DNA from: Pseudomonadota bacterium
Lineage (GTDB): Bacteria; Pseudomonadota; Gammaproteobacteria; Burkholderiales; Burkholderiaceae_C
NCBI GenBank assembly: GCA_021845965.1
Contig: JAJZUZ010000006.1
Coordinates: forward strand, 3,478 to 57,801
Direction: 5' to 3'
DNA length: 54,324 nucleotides
Positions within the stretch are counted from its first letter, which is position 1; the number at the start of each line of letters is the position of its first letter. The position numbers and the translations under genes are program-made. The notes below the pieces were generated by a model. That model worked only from the letters and a program-made list of their open reading frames with translations, had not been told where the DNA came from and did not search any database. Below are positions 21,069-30,154 of this stretch, in pieces.

Positions 21069-21713
21069 TTGAAGATACTGGTTGTCGACGATCATGCCCT
21101 GATCCGGGAAGGCCTGCGTCAGGTGCTGCGCGGCCTGGGTGACGAGATCGAGGTGCTGGAAGCCGGCTCGTGCGAGCGTGCCTTCGAGATCGCCGAGGAA
21201 GAACTGGACCTGGATCTGATTCTGCTGGACTACCACCTGCCGGACATGAACGGTCTGGAGGCGCTGGATGTGTTCGCGCGCGCGCATCCCGAGCTGCCGA
21301 TCATTGTGCTGTCGGGCTCCGTCAATCCGCGCGTCATGCAACAGATCATGGGCAAGGGCGCGGCCGCCTTTCTGACCAAAACCGGCATGAGCGAAGAGCT
21401 GCTGTCGGTCACGCGGCTGGTGCTGGCCGGCGGGGTACACACGCCTCCCCTGCCGGCGACCATGGCCAGCGACGGCACGCCCCCCCTGTTCACCCCGCGC
21501 CAGGAAGAAGTGCTGCAATTCCTGCTGGATGGCTACACCAACAAGGAGATCGGGCGACTGCTCTATCTCTCGGAGGAGACCGTGAAGAATCACGTCAGCT
21601 GCATACTGCGTGGTTTCGGCGTCACCACCCGCACCCAGGCGGTACTGGCCGCCAACCGGCACGGCTACGCCCGCTCCAACCGCCCTCGTCTGCGGTCAGA
21701 CGACCTCGCCTGA
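21069..21713 (+). CDS. LuxR/NarL-type response regulator
   Basis: A two-component transcription factor. The receiver domain spans about residues 1-120, with acidic pair VVDDH at the N-terminus, phosphoacceptor Asp in LILLDYHLPDMNG, Ser in IVLSGS and Lys in FLTKTG. The C-terminal HTH is of the LuxR class (FTPRQEEVLQFLLDGYTNKEIGRLLYLSEETVKNHVSCIL, split by position). TTG 21069 puts ILVVDD at the usual distance from the N-terminus (214 residues); ATG 20988 would add 27 residues of low-complexity sequence. The gene converges with the hybrid kinase operon, 40 nt between stops, and is the obvious output partner, though this is inferred from position. Confidence 0.9.
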   Translation: MKILVVDDHALIREGLRQVLRGLGDEIEVLEAGSCERAFEIAEEELDLDLILLDYHLPDMNGLEALDVFARAHPELPIIVLSGSVNPRVMQQIMGKGAAAFLTKTGMSEELLSVTRLVLAGGVHTPPLPATMASDGTPPLFTPRQEEVLQFLLDGYTNKEIGRLLYLSEETVKNHVSCILRGFGVTTRTQAVLAANRHGYARSNRPRLRSDDLA

Positions 21714-21753
21714 GACCGGCACCGGCTCGCACGTGGCGCCCGAGGCGTCGCGT

Positions 21754-23694
21754 TCAGACATCGACCGCCGGCGTACGGGTCAGCCGACGCATCAGCGTGC
21801 GCAGCTTGGCCGGACGCACCGGTTTGTGCAGCAGCGGTAGTCCGGCCTCCCGGCATGCCTGGATCAGTTCCGTATCCGTGTCGCCGCTCATCAGGCAGGC
21901 CGGCACGGGTCGCGCCAGCGCGGCACGCAGGCTTTGCAGGGACTGCAAGCCCGTCTCTCCCGCCCGCAGGCGGAAGTCGCTGAGGATGAGGTCCGGCTCA
22001 AAGCCGCCCTCAACCGTCGTCATGGCGCCCTGCAGACCTTCGACCAGCGCCACAGTACAGCCCCAGGAATCCAGCAGACCCCGCAGGGCCTGGGCCGACT
22101 GACGGTCATCCTCCACCACCAGCACGCGCAGGCCGCGCACGTCATCCAGCGGCGGCGCCTCGCTCACCGCCGCAAAGGCACCGGTGTTGCCGGCCACCGC
22201 CAGCGGCACCTCGATGCGAAAACGCGTTCCCTGCCCGGGAATGGAACACAGCTGCAACGGGTGTCCCAGCAGACGGGCCGTACGCTCAACGATGTTCAAT
22301 CCCAGGCCCAGGCCCTTGCTGCGATCGCGCTCGGGATTGCCGATCTGGTAGAACTCGCGGAAGATGTTCTGTTGATGCTCCGGTGCGATGCCGACGCCCG
22401 TGTCCCACACTTCAATCCAGACGTGGCTGCCACCGCGGCTGTGCCGGCAACCGACCAGCACGCCGCCCTGACCGGTGTAGCGCAAGGCATTGCTCACCAG
22501 ATTGAGCAGAATGCGATGCAGCAGGGTCGGGTCGCTCAGTACCCACAGGTGCGAGCCCCGCACGCGCAGGCGCAGCGCCTTGTCGGCCGCCACCGGCGAC
22601 AGGGCGCCGCGCAGCTGTTCAAACAAATGCGCCAGCGGGAACGGCTTGGAGTGCACCCGCACCGCATCGGCGTCCAGGCGCGAGATGTCGAGCAGGGCAT
22701 CGAGCAGATCCTGCATGGCCCGCACGGAGGCTTCCAGATTGGCGATGAGGTGGCGCGTCTCGCGGTCATGCGGCAGCTGGGCCAAGCGGGCGACGAACAT
22801 GCCTAGAGCGTGGATGGGCTGGCGCAGGTCATGGCTGGCCGCCGCCAGAAAGCGGGACTTGGCCAGCGTGGCCGTCTCGGCCTCCTCCTTCTTGGTGCGC
22901 AGCTCCGCGGTCGCCAGCGCCACCCGTCGCTCCAGCTCATCGCGCCCCTGCTGCAGGTGCTCGGCCATCTGGTTCAGGCCCGCCTGGAGCTCGCGCAAGG
23001 GGTCATTGGGCATGAGTACGCCGCGCACCGTCAGCTCGCCGCGCCCGATGCGTTCGATCATGTCCGATACGCGCAGGATCGGGCGGATCACCCCCTGGCC
23101 GATGCGCACCGCCAGCACGCCGCCAAACAGCAGCCCCCCCAGGGTCACGGCCAGACCGAGCATCAACATGTCGCGGCCGCGCGAGACCAGGGCCGCACGG
23201 GAGACCTCCAGCACCACATGCCCCAGCGGCGGTGCGGCCGCGTCACTGTCCTGCACCGCGTCGCGCCCGGCCTCGAACAGATCGTCCAGTCGCAACGGTG
23301 ACGGTGTCACCGCCTGCACCAGCAGATCGTTGCCACTGGTCGCATCCACCCACTGCTGCTCCTGTGTACCCAGCGCTGGCAGGCTGCCGTGGCGCCCCCG
23401 GCCGGCCGTGGCCAGCGCCTGCCCCTGGCCGTCGACGATCACCACCGAGACGACGTCCGGATCGCGCAACGCACTCGCCGCCACGGCCTGCAGGCTGCTG
23501 GTGTTGGCGGAGAACAGGCCATATTCACTGGCCGTGGCGAGCTGGCGAGCCAGCGAGCGCATGCGCTGCTGGTGGGCCGCGTCAAGGTCGGCGTAGCGCC
23601 CGGCGAGGAAGACCGTGGAAAGCAGCACCGCCACCAGGGTCACCGGCAGCAGCGCCGCCAACAGCATGCGGTCTCGGATATCGAACAGCCTCAT
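21754..23694 (-). CDS. Hybrid sensor histidine kinase with C-terminal receiver
   Basis: A 646-residue inner-membrane sensor. TM1 is at about 10-31, a periplasmic domain at about 32-175 resembling CHASE8 (SEYGLFSANTSSLQAVAASALRDPDVVSVVIVDGQG, split by position, near 57-90), and TM2 at about 176-197. HAMP follows, then a coiled coil near 245-280, then HisKA with His288 in ASHDLRQPIHAL. The ATPase domain has N402 in the N box, DTGVGIAP near 431 and GLGLGL near 461. The C-terminal receiver has VVEDD near 526 and phosphoacceptor Asp573. Its start overlaps the stop of the binding-protein gene (ATGA). By analogy with TorT-TorS and LuxP-LuxQ, that binding protein may present a ligand to this kinase. 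With a receiver but no Hpt domain, signal transfer to the convergent regulator needs explanation. Confidence 0.93.
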   Translation of the reverse strand: MRLFDIRDRMLLAALLPVTLVAVLLSTVFLAGRYADLDAAHQQRMRSLARQLATASEYGLFSANTSSLQAVAASALRDPDVVSVVIVDGQGQALATAGRGRHGSLPALGTQEQQWVDATSGNDLLVQAVTPSPLRLDDLFEAGRDAVQDSDAAAPPLGHVVLEVSRAALVSRGRDMLMLGLAVTLGGLLFGGVLAVRIGQGVIRPILRVSDMIERIGRGELTVRGVLMPNDPLRELQAGLNQMAEHLQQGRDELERRVALATAELRTKKEEAETATLAKSRFLAAASHDLRQPIHALGMFVARLAQLPHDRETRHLIANLEASVRAMQDLLDALLDISRLDADAVRVHSKPFPLAHLFEQLRGALSPVAADKALRLRVRGSHLWVLSDPTLLHRILLNLVSNALRYTGQGGVLVGCRHSRGGSHVWIEVWDTGVGIAPEHQQNIFREFYQIGNPERDRSKGLGLGLNIVERTARLLGHPLQLCSIPGQGTRFRIEVPLAVAGNTGAFAAVSEAPPLDDVRGLRVLVVEDDRQSAQALRGLLDSWGCTVALVEGLQGAMTTVEGGFEPDLILSDFRLRAGETGLQSLQSLRAALARPVPACLMSGDTDTELIQACREAGLPLLHKPVRPAKLRTLMRRLTRTPAVDV

Positions 23695-24623
23695 GAACCA
23701 CGCTCCAGACGACGCAGCCGCTCGGTCAATGAACGGGCGTCCAGTGTGAGCCCCAGTGATCGCGCCACGTGCTCGTTGACGCCGACCTCGAACTGCAAGG
23801 GATATTGCGGAACCCCCAGCGGCTGTCCCTGCAGCACGCCGCGCGCCAGCGCGCCGGCCTGCTCGCCGATCTGGGCCGGTGTGGAGTAGACCGCCAACAG
23901 CGCGCCGGCGCGCACATAGGCCGGCGAGAAGGCCATCATGGGCACCTGCGCGCGGAACGACGCCAGCAGGATATTCTGGATGCTCGTGCTGTTGTAGATC
24001 TGCGGATCAGCCATCGCCAGCAGCAGATCGGACTGGTCCAGTATTTTCTTGAGCCCGTTGAAGACCAGCTCGTTGGGCCGGACCACCGCGCCCACCACCT
24101 GCAGGCCCCGCGCCTGCGCCGCCGACTCCAGGAGCGCCTCATTGAACTGTGAATCCGGTCCCCACAACACCCCTACGCGGCGCGCCTGCGGCAGCGCCAG
24201 CCGCATCAGGTCCAGCTGCCGCCCCACCGGCTGATTGAGGTAGAGCGCGGTGAGCGTCGCACCCGCGCGGCGCCCCGCCTCGCGCAGCACGCGCTCGAAG
24301 CTCGCCCGCGGCAGGAGGGCGCAAAGCACGGACGTCGGCGTCGCGCTGCGCACCAGCGCTGCGCAGGCCTCGGTGCCGAGGGCGACGTAGAGGCGCGGAG
24401 AAACGCCGCGACGTTCTGCCAGTTCGGCCGGGGACAGCTGCAGCACGTCCCGCCGGGGCTCGCCCGGCCGGTTCAGTTCGCGCAGGATACCTTCGGCCGC
24501 CTCCTGGTAGGGCGCACTGCGGTCGCTGCTGACAACGGCGACGACCGGCTCGTCGGCCATGCACGCTGCCGCCAGGCCCGCGAGCAGCAGCAACAGCAGG
24601 AAAGGACGCAGGGCGAATTGCAT
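23691..24623 (-). CDS. Periplasmic ABC-type substrate-binding-like protein (COG2984-like)
   Basis: A 310-residue exported protein. It has a hydrophobic signal sequence (RPFLLLLLLAGLAAAC); the Cys at 21 could be lipidated, but the lipobox is weak. The mature part has the two-lobed fold pattern of TrpX/TyrX-like COG2984 proteins: VVAVVSSDRSAPYQEAAEGI at the start, RLYVALGTEA near 78, LPQARRVGVLWGPDSQ near 144, and AFSPAYVRAGALLAVYS near 230. No permease or ATPase gene is near. Instead it lies 5 nt after a TonB-dependent receptor gene and overlaps a hybrid kinase gene, so a sensing role in the periplasm is more likely than transport. The ligand is unknown. Confidence 0.88.
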   Translation of the reverse strand: MQFALRPFLLLLLLAGLAAACMADEPVVAVVSSDRSAPYQEAAEGILRELNRPGEPRRDVLQLSPAELAERRGVSPRLYVALGTEACAALVRSATPTSVLCALLPRASFERVLREAGRRAGATLTALYLNQPVGRQLDLMRLALPQARRVGVLWGPDSQFNEALLESAAQARGLQVVGAVVRPNELVFNGLKKILDQSDLLLAMADPQIYNSTSIQNILLASFRAQVPMMAFSPAYVRAGALLAVYSTPAQIGEQAGALARGVLQGQPLGVPQYPLQFEVGVNEHVARSLGLTLDARSLTERLRRLERGS

Positions 24624-24628
24624 GACGC

Positions 24629-26557
24629 CTAATTCTCGACCCGGAACATCACGTAGGCCTGCTGGTAAAAGCGCAGCGCGGGCATGAAATCCTGATAGGG
24701 TCCACCCAGGTTCTGCACCACGAACGACAGCTCCGCCGGTCGCCCGCCGAGGCGCAACGCCTTGGCCAGCCGGATGTCGGTACGGCGCACCGCAGGCTGC
24801 GCGCTGTCGGCTGCGGGAAACCAGCTCGCATCCGACTCGGAGTACATGACGCTGGCGCTATAGCCGGCCGGCAGGGTCTGCATCAGCATCAGGCCCTGCG
24901 TGCCATACGTATGGACCAGGTTGTCGCCCGTTGACTGGGTGCTGTCCAAGATGGACTGCGCATACACCAGCCGGGCGTCCTGCCACGGCCGCATGCGGAT
25001 CTGGTACTCGTAGCCACGTATCTTGAAATTCTCGCCATTGACGAAGTCGTTGGCCTGGTTGTCGTTGCCGCTGCCCGGCAGGCTATAGCTGGTGCTCTTG
25101 ATGTAGTCGGTCACGCTTTCCTCGAAGACGCGCACATCCAGACTGAAGTCATGTACCGGCAGCTGCGCCAGATAGCCGAGTTCGCGCGTTTGCACCTTCT
25201 CCGAACTCACGTTGCCGCGGGCCACATCGGTCGAATCCGCCAGCACGCCGCTGAGGTAATAGCGGACATTGCTGTACTTCTCGTAGGTGCTTGGCGGGCG
25301 GAAGGCCTGCGTCAGCCCGTAGCGAAGCGTGTGGCCCTCGGCCACACGCCAGTTCAGCATGAGGCGGGGGGCAACCTGCTCCCCGGCGATGCTGCTGCGC
25401 TCGTACAACGCACCCGCATTGAGCAACAGGGACGGGTGCATGCGCCATTCAGCATTGGCGAACACGCGGGCAAAGTCAGTCACGAAGGCGGCGCCGGTAT
25501 CGTACAGGGGGTAGGAGGTGATGGTCTCGCGCCGCAGTTCGCCCCCCCAGACGGTGCGCAGGGTCGGCGACAGGCGCACGGTATGCTGCAGCGACAGGTT
25601 GTCGTTGCTCGCCTGACCTCCAAACACGATCGTCAGGCTCGGCGCGGGCGCGTAGGGAAACTGGTCGCGCAAGACCTCGACCGTGTGCGAGGCCTGGAAC
25701 GCAATATCCTCGTCCGCGTTGAGGCTGCGCCGCCAGTCGAACTGAAGGTAGGAGGTGTCGATCCGGCGGGTCCGTGGTGCATTCCCGTCTTGCCCGGAAA
25801 AGCCCACACCGGCATCGACGAGCGTCTGTCCGGCGCGAAACTCCGCCGTGTCGCCGCCACCGGCGCGCACGTCCGCCCGCAGGTTGAAACGCTGCACCCG
25901 GTCGCCGCCGCTGGTGCCGCGCAGGCCGCTGTCGCTTCGTCCGTCGGCCGTGAGCCGGAACTGCGCGTCCTCGCTGCCCCATCCCAGCCGCACCAGACCA
26001 TCCTGGATGCCGTTATCGCCGCCCGCCACCTGCACGACACCACCCTGCGTGTCGGCCGGATCGCGGGTCACGATATTGATAGTCCCCAGAAACGCCCGCG
26101 CGCCGTAGGAGGCCGAGTTCGAGCCGCGATAGACCTCGATGCGTTCGATGTCCTCCAATGCCACGGTCTGCAGCCCGGGCCCGGTACTGCCGCGCAGATA
26201 GGTGGAATAGACCGAGCGCCCGTCCACCAGGATCTGCATGTGATTGGCATAGTCGCTGAGACTGAGGTGGTAGCTGCCTTGGGGGGTGTTGCTTTCAAAA
26301 GAACTGCTGACGCGAAAACCAGGCACAAAGCGCAAGAGGTCCGCCACGTCACGCGCGCCACTCATGCGGATCATTTCGCGGTCAATGATGGTGACCGCGC
26401 CCGGTAGCTCATCCAGCCGCTGTGGCAGACGCGAAACCGAAAGCACGACCGGCACGTCGGCGAGGTAATCCTTTTCAGAGACGGCCTCCGGCGTCTGGGC
26501 GGCGGCACCCAGGCACACCAACACGGGCATGCATTGCAGCAGTTTCTTGGTAGTCAT
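24629..26557 (-). CDS. TonB-dependent outer-membrane receptor
   Basis: An outer-membrane barrel for active uptake energised by TonB. The 642-residue product has a signal peptide ([18 protein letters not shown]) and a TonB-box-like VPVVLSVSR near 33. The plug domain spans about 40-160 ([31 protein letters not shown], split by position; later [40 protein letters not shown], split). A beta-barrel ends in the aromatic [13 protein letters not shown]. The start ATG 26557 gives the signal peptide; an in-frame ATG 26734 would not. It is the first gene of a three-gene operon with a periplasmic binding protein and a hybrid kinase. The substrate cannot be told from sequence; the barrel is small, of the BtuB/CirA size class. 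No cobalamin or metal riboswitch was recognised upstream. Confidence 0.92.
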   Translation of the reverse strand: MTTKKLLQCMPVLVCLGAAAQTPEAVSEKDYLADVPVVLSVSRLPQRLDELPGAVTIIDREMIRMSGARDVADLLRFVPGFRVSSSFESNTPQGSYHLSLSDYANHMQILVDGRSVYSTYLRGSTGPGLQTVALEDIERIEVYRGSNSASYGARAFLGTINIVTRDPADTQGGVVQVAGGDNGIQDGLVRLGWGSEDAQFRLTADGRSDSGLRGTSGGDRVQRFNLRADVRAGGGDTAEFRAGQTLVDAGVGFSGQDGNAPRTRRIDTSYLQFDWRRSLNADEDIAFQASHTVEVLRDQFPYAPAPSLTIVFGGQASNDNLSLQHTVRLSPTLRTVWGGELRRETITSYPLYDTGAAFVTDFARVFANAEWRMHPSLLLNAGALYERSSIAGEQVAPRLMLNWRVAEGHTLRYGLTQAFRPPSTYEKYSNVRYYLSGVLADSTDVARGNVSSEKVQTRELGYLAQLPVHDFSLDVRVFEESVTDYIKSTSYSLPGSGNDNQANDFVNGENFKIRGYEYQIRMRPWQDARLVYAQSILDSTQSTGDNLVHTYGTQGLMLMQTLPAGYSASVMYSESDASWFPAADSAQPAVRRTDIRLAKALRLGGRPAELSFVVQNLGGPYQDFMPALRFYQQAYVMFRVEN

Positions 26558-26864
26558 GAAGAGACGAGCGGAATTTTCTGATACCCCTCCTCCCATTCTG
26601 CCTTGTGATCCGACGGTACCGACTCGCCTCGGGTGCCCGGAGGCGAAATCGGAAATTTTTGGCACGCGGCGCAAGGCGCCCTGTGGCGCCATGACACACC
26701 GCGGCAGGAAGGATTCGATGAATTCGCTGCGCATCCCGCGGAGCGCTGAGCATCGTGTCCGGAAGCTTCGAGGCTACCTTGGCCACCCGCCAGCGCCCAC
26801 CGAGCTGCCCCGACACCACTGCCCGTCCCGGGCAGGGGTATGCCGGCTGGGTCAAAATAGCGGT
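26558..26864. other. Divergent control region between the TonB receptor operon and moaA
   Basis: These 307 nt carry no convincing gene. A GGCGCC-CTGT-GGCGCC inverted repeat lies at 26675-26690. On the minus strand GGGAGGAGGGG lies about 25-37 nt before the receptor ATG, rather far for a ribosome site. I found no clear -35/-10 pair and no recognised riboswitch (cobalamin, FMN, TPP or molybdenum cofactor), though a diverged one would be hard to see by eye. Confidence 0.5.
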
Positions 26865-28016
26865 ATGTCCGAACGCGTCATCCCCCTGGTCGACCAGCGC
26901 ATCCCCACGCTGCAGGCGCCGGCCGCTGCCTTTGATCCGGCCTCCCGCATCGCGGCCACCGGCCTGCTGGCCGACCGCCTGGGCCGACCGCTGCGCGACC
27001 TGCGCATCAGTGTCACCGACCGCTGCAATTTCCGCTGCAGCTACTGCATGCCGAAGGAAATCTTCGACAAGGACTACGCCTACCTGCCGCACAGCGCCTT
27101 GCTGAGCTTCGAGGAGATCACGCGTGTGGCCCGCCTCTTCGCCGCCCACGGCGTGCGCAAGCTGCGCCTGACGGGTGGCGAGCCGTTGCTGCGCAAGAAC
27201 GTTGAAATCCTGATCGAACAGCTGGCTGCCCTGCGCACCGTCGACGGCGAGCCGCTGGACCTGACCCTCACCACCAATGGGTCCCTGCTGGCGCGCAAGG
27301 CCAGGGCCCTGAAGGCGGCCGGCCTGCAGCGCGTCACCGTCAGCCTGGACGGCCTGGACGATGCGGTGTTCCGCCGCATGAACGACGTCGACTTTCCCGT
27401 GGCCGACGTGCTCGAAGGCATCCAGGTGGCCAGGGAGGCCGGCCTGGGTCCGATCAAGATCAATATGGTGGTCAAGCGCGGCACCAACGAACAGCAGATC
27501 CTGCCCATGGCTCGGCATTTCCGCGGCAGCGGCATGGTGCTGCGCTTCATCGAGTACATGGACGTGGGCGCCACCAACGGCTGGCGCATGGACGAGGTCC
27601 TGCCCTCGGCCGAGGTGGTGAAGATGATCCACGCCGAGCTGCCACTGGTGCAGCTGGAACCCAGTGCGCCGGGCGAAACCGCCGAACGCTGGGGCTACGC
27701 CGATGCCACGGGCCGCCACGACCCCGCCCTGGGCGAGATCGGCGTCATCAGCAGCGTCACGCATGCCTTCTGCGGCGACTGCAACCGCGCCCGCCTGTCC
27801 ACCGAAGGCCGGCTCTACCTCTGCCTGTTCGCCACCCAGGGCCATGATCTGCGCACCCTGCTGCGCAACGGTGCCAGCGACGCCGACATCGAGTCGGCCC
27901 TGGGCCATATCTGGGCCGCGCGCGACGATCGCTACTCCGAACTGCGCGGGCAGATGCCTCCCGACAGCAGCCCGGGCCAGCCGCGTCGCGTCGAGATGAG
28001 CTACATCGGGGGCTGA
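26865..28016 (+). CDS. moaA: GTP 3',8-cyclase (molybdenum cofactor biosynthesis)
   Basis: A radical SAM enzyme that converts GTP to 3',8-cyclo-7,8-dihydro-GTP, the first step to molybdopterin. The 383-residue product has the SAM cluster motif CNFRCSYC near residue 55, [10 protein letters not shown] near 105, and the second cluster in CGDCNRARL with a further Cys in LYLCLF near 310-330. The start is ATG 26865 ([12 protein letters not shown]). The reading frame stays open upstream, but that part is not MoaA-like. It is the first gene of moaA-mobA-moeA. The 229-nt gap to mobA holds a repeat element. Confidence 0.96.
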   Translation: MSERVIPLVDQRIPTLQAPAAAFDPASRIAATGLLADRLGRPLRDLRISVTDRCNFRCSYCMPKEIFDKDYAYLPHSALLSFEEITRVARLFAAHGVRKLRLTGGEPLLRKNVEILIEQLAALRTVDGEPLDLTLTTNGSLLARKARALKAAGLQRVTVSLDGLDDAVFRRMNDVDFPVADVLEGIQVAREAGLGPIKINMVVKRGTNEQQILPMARHFRGSGMVLRFIEYMDVGATNGWRMDEVLPSAEVVKMIHAELPLVQLEPSAPGETAERWGYADATGRHDPALGEIGVISSVTHAFCGDCNRARLSTEGRLYLCLFATQGHDLRTLLRNGASDADIESALGHIWAARDDRYSELRGQMPPDSSPGQPRRVEMSYIGG

Positions 28017-28021
28017 GTTTG

Positions 28022-28189
28022 AAACACCCCCAGGCTGCGCGCACTGCGTGTCGCTCCATGCCCGGCGCCTACGCCACAGGCTCAGGCTCGTCGGCCTGTC
28101 CGAACCTGCGCAGGCAGGTTCGGAGCCGCCGGCCTCAGCCCCTCCAGGGGGCGACGCCAGCGGCCCGGCCGGGCCGGTTCCGCGGCGTC
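28022..28189 (+). repeat. Intergenic repeat element, copy A
   Basis: It begins 5 nt after the moaA stop. It reads AACACCCCC and GCTGCGCGC, then a perfect 10-bp hairpin CCGAACCTGC/GCAGGTTCGG (28100-28123), then CCCC-TCCA-GGGG, then a terminal hairpin: GACGCC (28153-28158) with GGCGTC (28184-28189), enclosing CCGGC (28165-28169), CGG and GCCGG (28173-28177). The same order of parts occurs at 48231-48330 on the other strand. I recall similar elements scattered between genes in Comamonadaceae, but have not searched. Confidence 0.7.
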
Positions 28190-28245
28190 TCCCGAATGGC
28201 GTAACCGCTGTCGATCTCTTGCTTCAGTCAAAAAGGAATCCTGCT

Positions 28246-28869
28246 TTGATCTCTCCGGCAGACATCACCGGCCTCATCCTCGCCGGCGGCCGCGGCAGCC
28301 GCATGGGCGGCGTGGACAAGGGCCTGCAGAACTTCAACGGCATGCCCATGGCCCTGCGTACCCTGCTGCGCCTGCAGATGCAGGTGGGCCAGGTCATCAT
28401 CAACGCCAACCGCAACCTGGCGGCCTATGAATCCTTCGGCGTCGAAGTCTGGCCGGATGTGCTGGCCGACTACCCCGGCCCGCTGGCCGGCTTCCTGACC
28501 GGCCTGGAACGTTGCGAGACGCCCTACCTGATCACCGTGCCGTGCGACTCGCCGCGCTTCCCGCTGGACCTGGTGGCGCGCCTCGCCGCGGCGCTGGAAC
28601 GCGAGCAGGCCGAGATCGCCATGGCGGCGGCGCCGGAACAGGATGATGACGGCCAGCTGCGCGTGCGCACCCAGCCGGTGTTCTGCCTGCTGCGTGTGGA
28701 GTTGCTCGAAAGCCTGACTCGCTTCACGCAGGGCGGCGGCCGCAAGATCGACGCCTGGACCGGCCAGCACCAGACCGTGGTGGTCCCGTTCACCGAAACG
28801 GGCGATGACCCGCTGGCCTTCGCCAACGCCAATACCCTCGCCGAACTCAAGCAGTTGGAAGATTCCTGA
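28246..28869 (+). CDS. mobA: Molybdenum cofactor guanylyltransferase
   Basis: Attaches GMP to molybdopterin to give the guanine dinucleotide form used by DMSO-reductase-type enzymes. The 207-residue product has the nucleotidyltransferase signature [21 protein letters not shown] near residue 7, with the GGxxxRMGxxK residues complete, and VPCDSPRFP near 98. The start is TTG 28246 with AAGGA upstream; an in-frame ATG 28048 lies inside the repeat element and is rejected. The gene ends 4 nt before moeA. Confidence 0.94.
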   Translation: MISPADITGLILAGGRGSRMGGVDKGLQNFNGMPMALRTLLRLQMQVGQVIINANRNLAAYESFGVEVWPDVLADYPGPLAGFLTGLERCETPYLITVPCDSPRFPLDLVARLAAALEREQAEIAMAAAPEQDDDGQLRVRTQPVFCLLRVELLESLTRFTQGGGRKIDAWTGQHQTVVVPFTETGDDPLAFANANTLAELKQLEDS

Positions 28870-28873
28870 CGCC

Positions 28874-30139
28874 ATGAAGAGCATCGAACAGATTGCGGCC
28901 GAGCTGCAGGGTTATGACCCGCAGGCGCTGAGCGCCGCCGCCGTCAACGACTTCCTGGCGCAACTGGTCGGACCGGTCCGCGAAACGGAGGAGCTGGCCC
29001 TGTTCGATGCGCTGGACCGCGTGCTGGCGCAGGACGTGATCTCCCCCGTCAGCGTGCCGCCGCACGACAACTCGGCCATGGATGGCTGGGCCTTCAACGG
29101 TAGCCAGCTGCGCACCGACGGGCCGCTCACCCTCAAATCGGTCGGCACGGCATTGGCCGGCAAGGCCTGGCAAGGCGCGGTCGGCGCCGGCGAGTGCCTG
29201 CGCATCATGACGGGCGCCATCATGCCCGCCGGGCTGGACACGGTGGTACCTCAGGAATTCGTCAAGACCGACGCAGAGCTCATCACCATCCCGCCGGGCC
29301 TGCTGCGGGCCGGAGACAACCGCCGCCTCAAAGGCGAAGACGTCATGCAAGGCCAGGCCGCGCTGCGCCAGGGCACACGTCTGTCGCCAGCCGCCCTGGG
29401 ACTGGCCGCCAGCCTCGGCATTCCGACGGTCAAGGTCTGGCGTCGCCTCAAGGTGGCCTACTTCTCCACCGGCGACGAGATCCTCAGCCTGGGCGAGGCC
29501 CCGCGCGAAGGGGCCGTCTACGACAGCAACCGCTACACCGTGTTCGGCCTGCTCAGACGGATGGGCATCGAGGTGCTGGACTACGGCGTCGTAGGTGACC
29601 AGCCGGAGAGGCTCGAAGCCACCTTCCGCCAGGCGGCCGCCGAGGCCGACGCCATCATCACCAGCGGCGGCGTGAGCGTGGGCGAAGCCGACCACACCAA
29701 GACCATGATGCGCAAGCTGGGCGATGTGGCCTTCTGGCGCATTGCCATGCGTCCCGGCCGTCCGATGGCGGTCGGGCGCATTGGCAGGTCGGTCCTGTTC
29801 GGCCTGCCAGGCAACCCGGTGGCCGTGATGGTGACCTTCCTGGCCTTCGTGCGCCCGGCCCTGCTGCAGATGATGGGCTGCACCGCGGCGCCCCCGCCGC
29901 TGCTGCGTGCCCGCAGCCTGGAAGCCATGCGCAAGAAGCCGGGCCGCACCGAGTACCAGCGGGGCATCGTCACCCCGGCGTCCGACGGCACGCTGCAGGT
30001 GCGCACCACGGGCAACCAGGGCTCGGGCGTGCTCAGCTCCATGGTGCAGGGCAACGGCCTGATCGTGCTGCACCACGGCCAGGGCAGCGTGGCCGTGGGC
30101 GACGAGGTCGACGTGATGATGTTCGACGGCGTGATCTGA
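28874..30139 (+). CDS. moeA: Molybdopterin molybdenumtransferase
   Basis: Inserts molybdate into adenylated molybdopterin. The 421-residue product has the MoeA domains: PPHDNSAMDGWAF near residue 65, IMTGAIMPAGLDTVVPQE near 113, the MPT-binding core with STGDEIL near 198 and YDSNRY near 215, TSGGVSVGEADHTK near 262, GRPMAVGRI near 295, and the C-terminal domain IV. The start is ATG 28874, 4 nt after mobA. The moaA-mobA-moeA order makes a compact cofactor operon. No molybdoenzyme gene is in the window. Confidence 0.96.
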   Translation: MKSIEQIAAELQGYDPQALSAAAVNDFLAQLVGPVRETEELALFDALDRVLAQDVISPVSVPPHDNSAMDGWAFNGSQLRTDGPLTLKSVGTALAGKAWQGAVGAGECLRIMTGAIMPAGLDTVVPQEFVKTDAELITIPPGLLRAGDNRRLKGEDVMQGQAALRQGTRLSPAALGLAASLGIPTVKVWRRLKVAYFSTGDEILSLGEAPREGAVYDSNRYTVFGLLRRMGIEVLDYGVVGDQPERLEATFRQAAAEADAIITSGGVSVGEADHTKTMMRKLGDVAFWRIAMRPGRPMAVGRIGRSVLFGLPGNPVAVMVTFLAFVRPALLQMMGCTAAPPPLLRARSLEAMRKKPGRTEYQRGIVTPASDGTLQVRTTGNQGSGVLSSMVQGNGLIVLHHGQGSVAVGDEVDVMMFDGVI

Positions 30140-30154
30140 CGGCCGGCCCACTTG

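Noticed and set aside
26558-26864. A riboswitch (cobalamin or molybdenum cofactor) in front of the TonB receptor or moaA
   Set aside because: I could not find the conserved core of either class by eye. A covariance search would decide.
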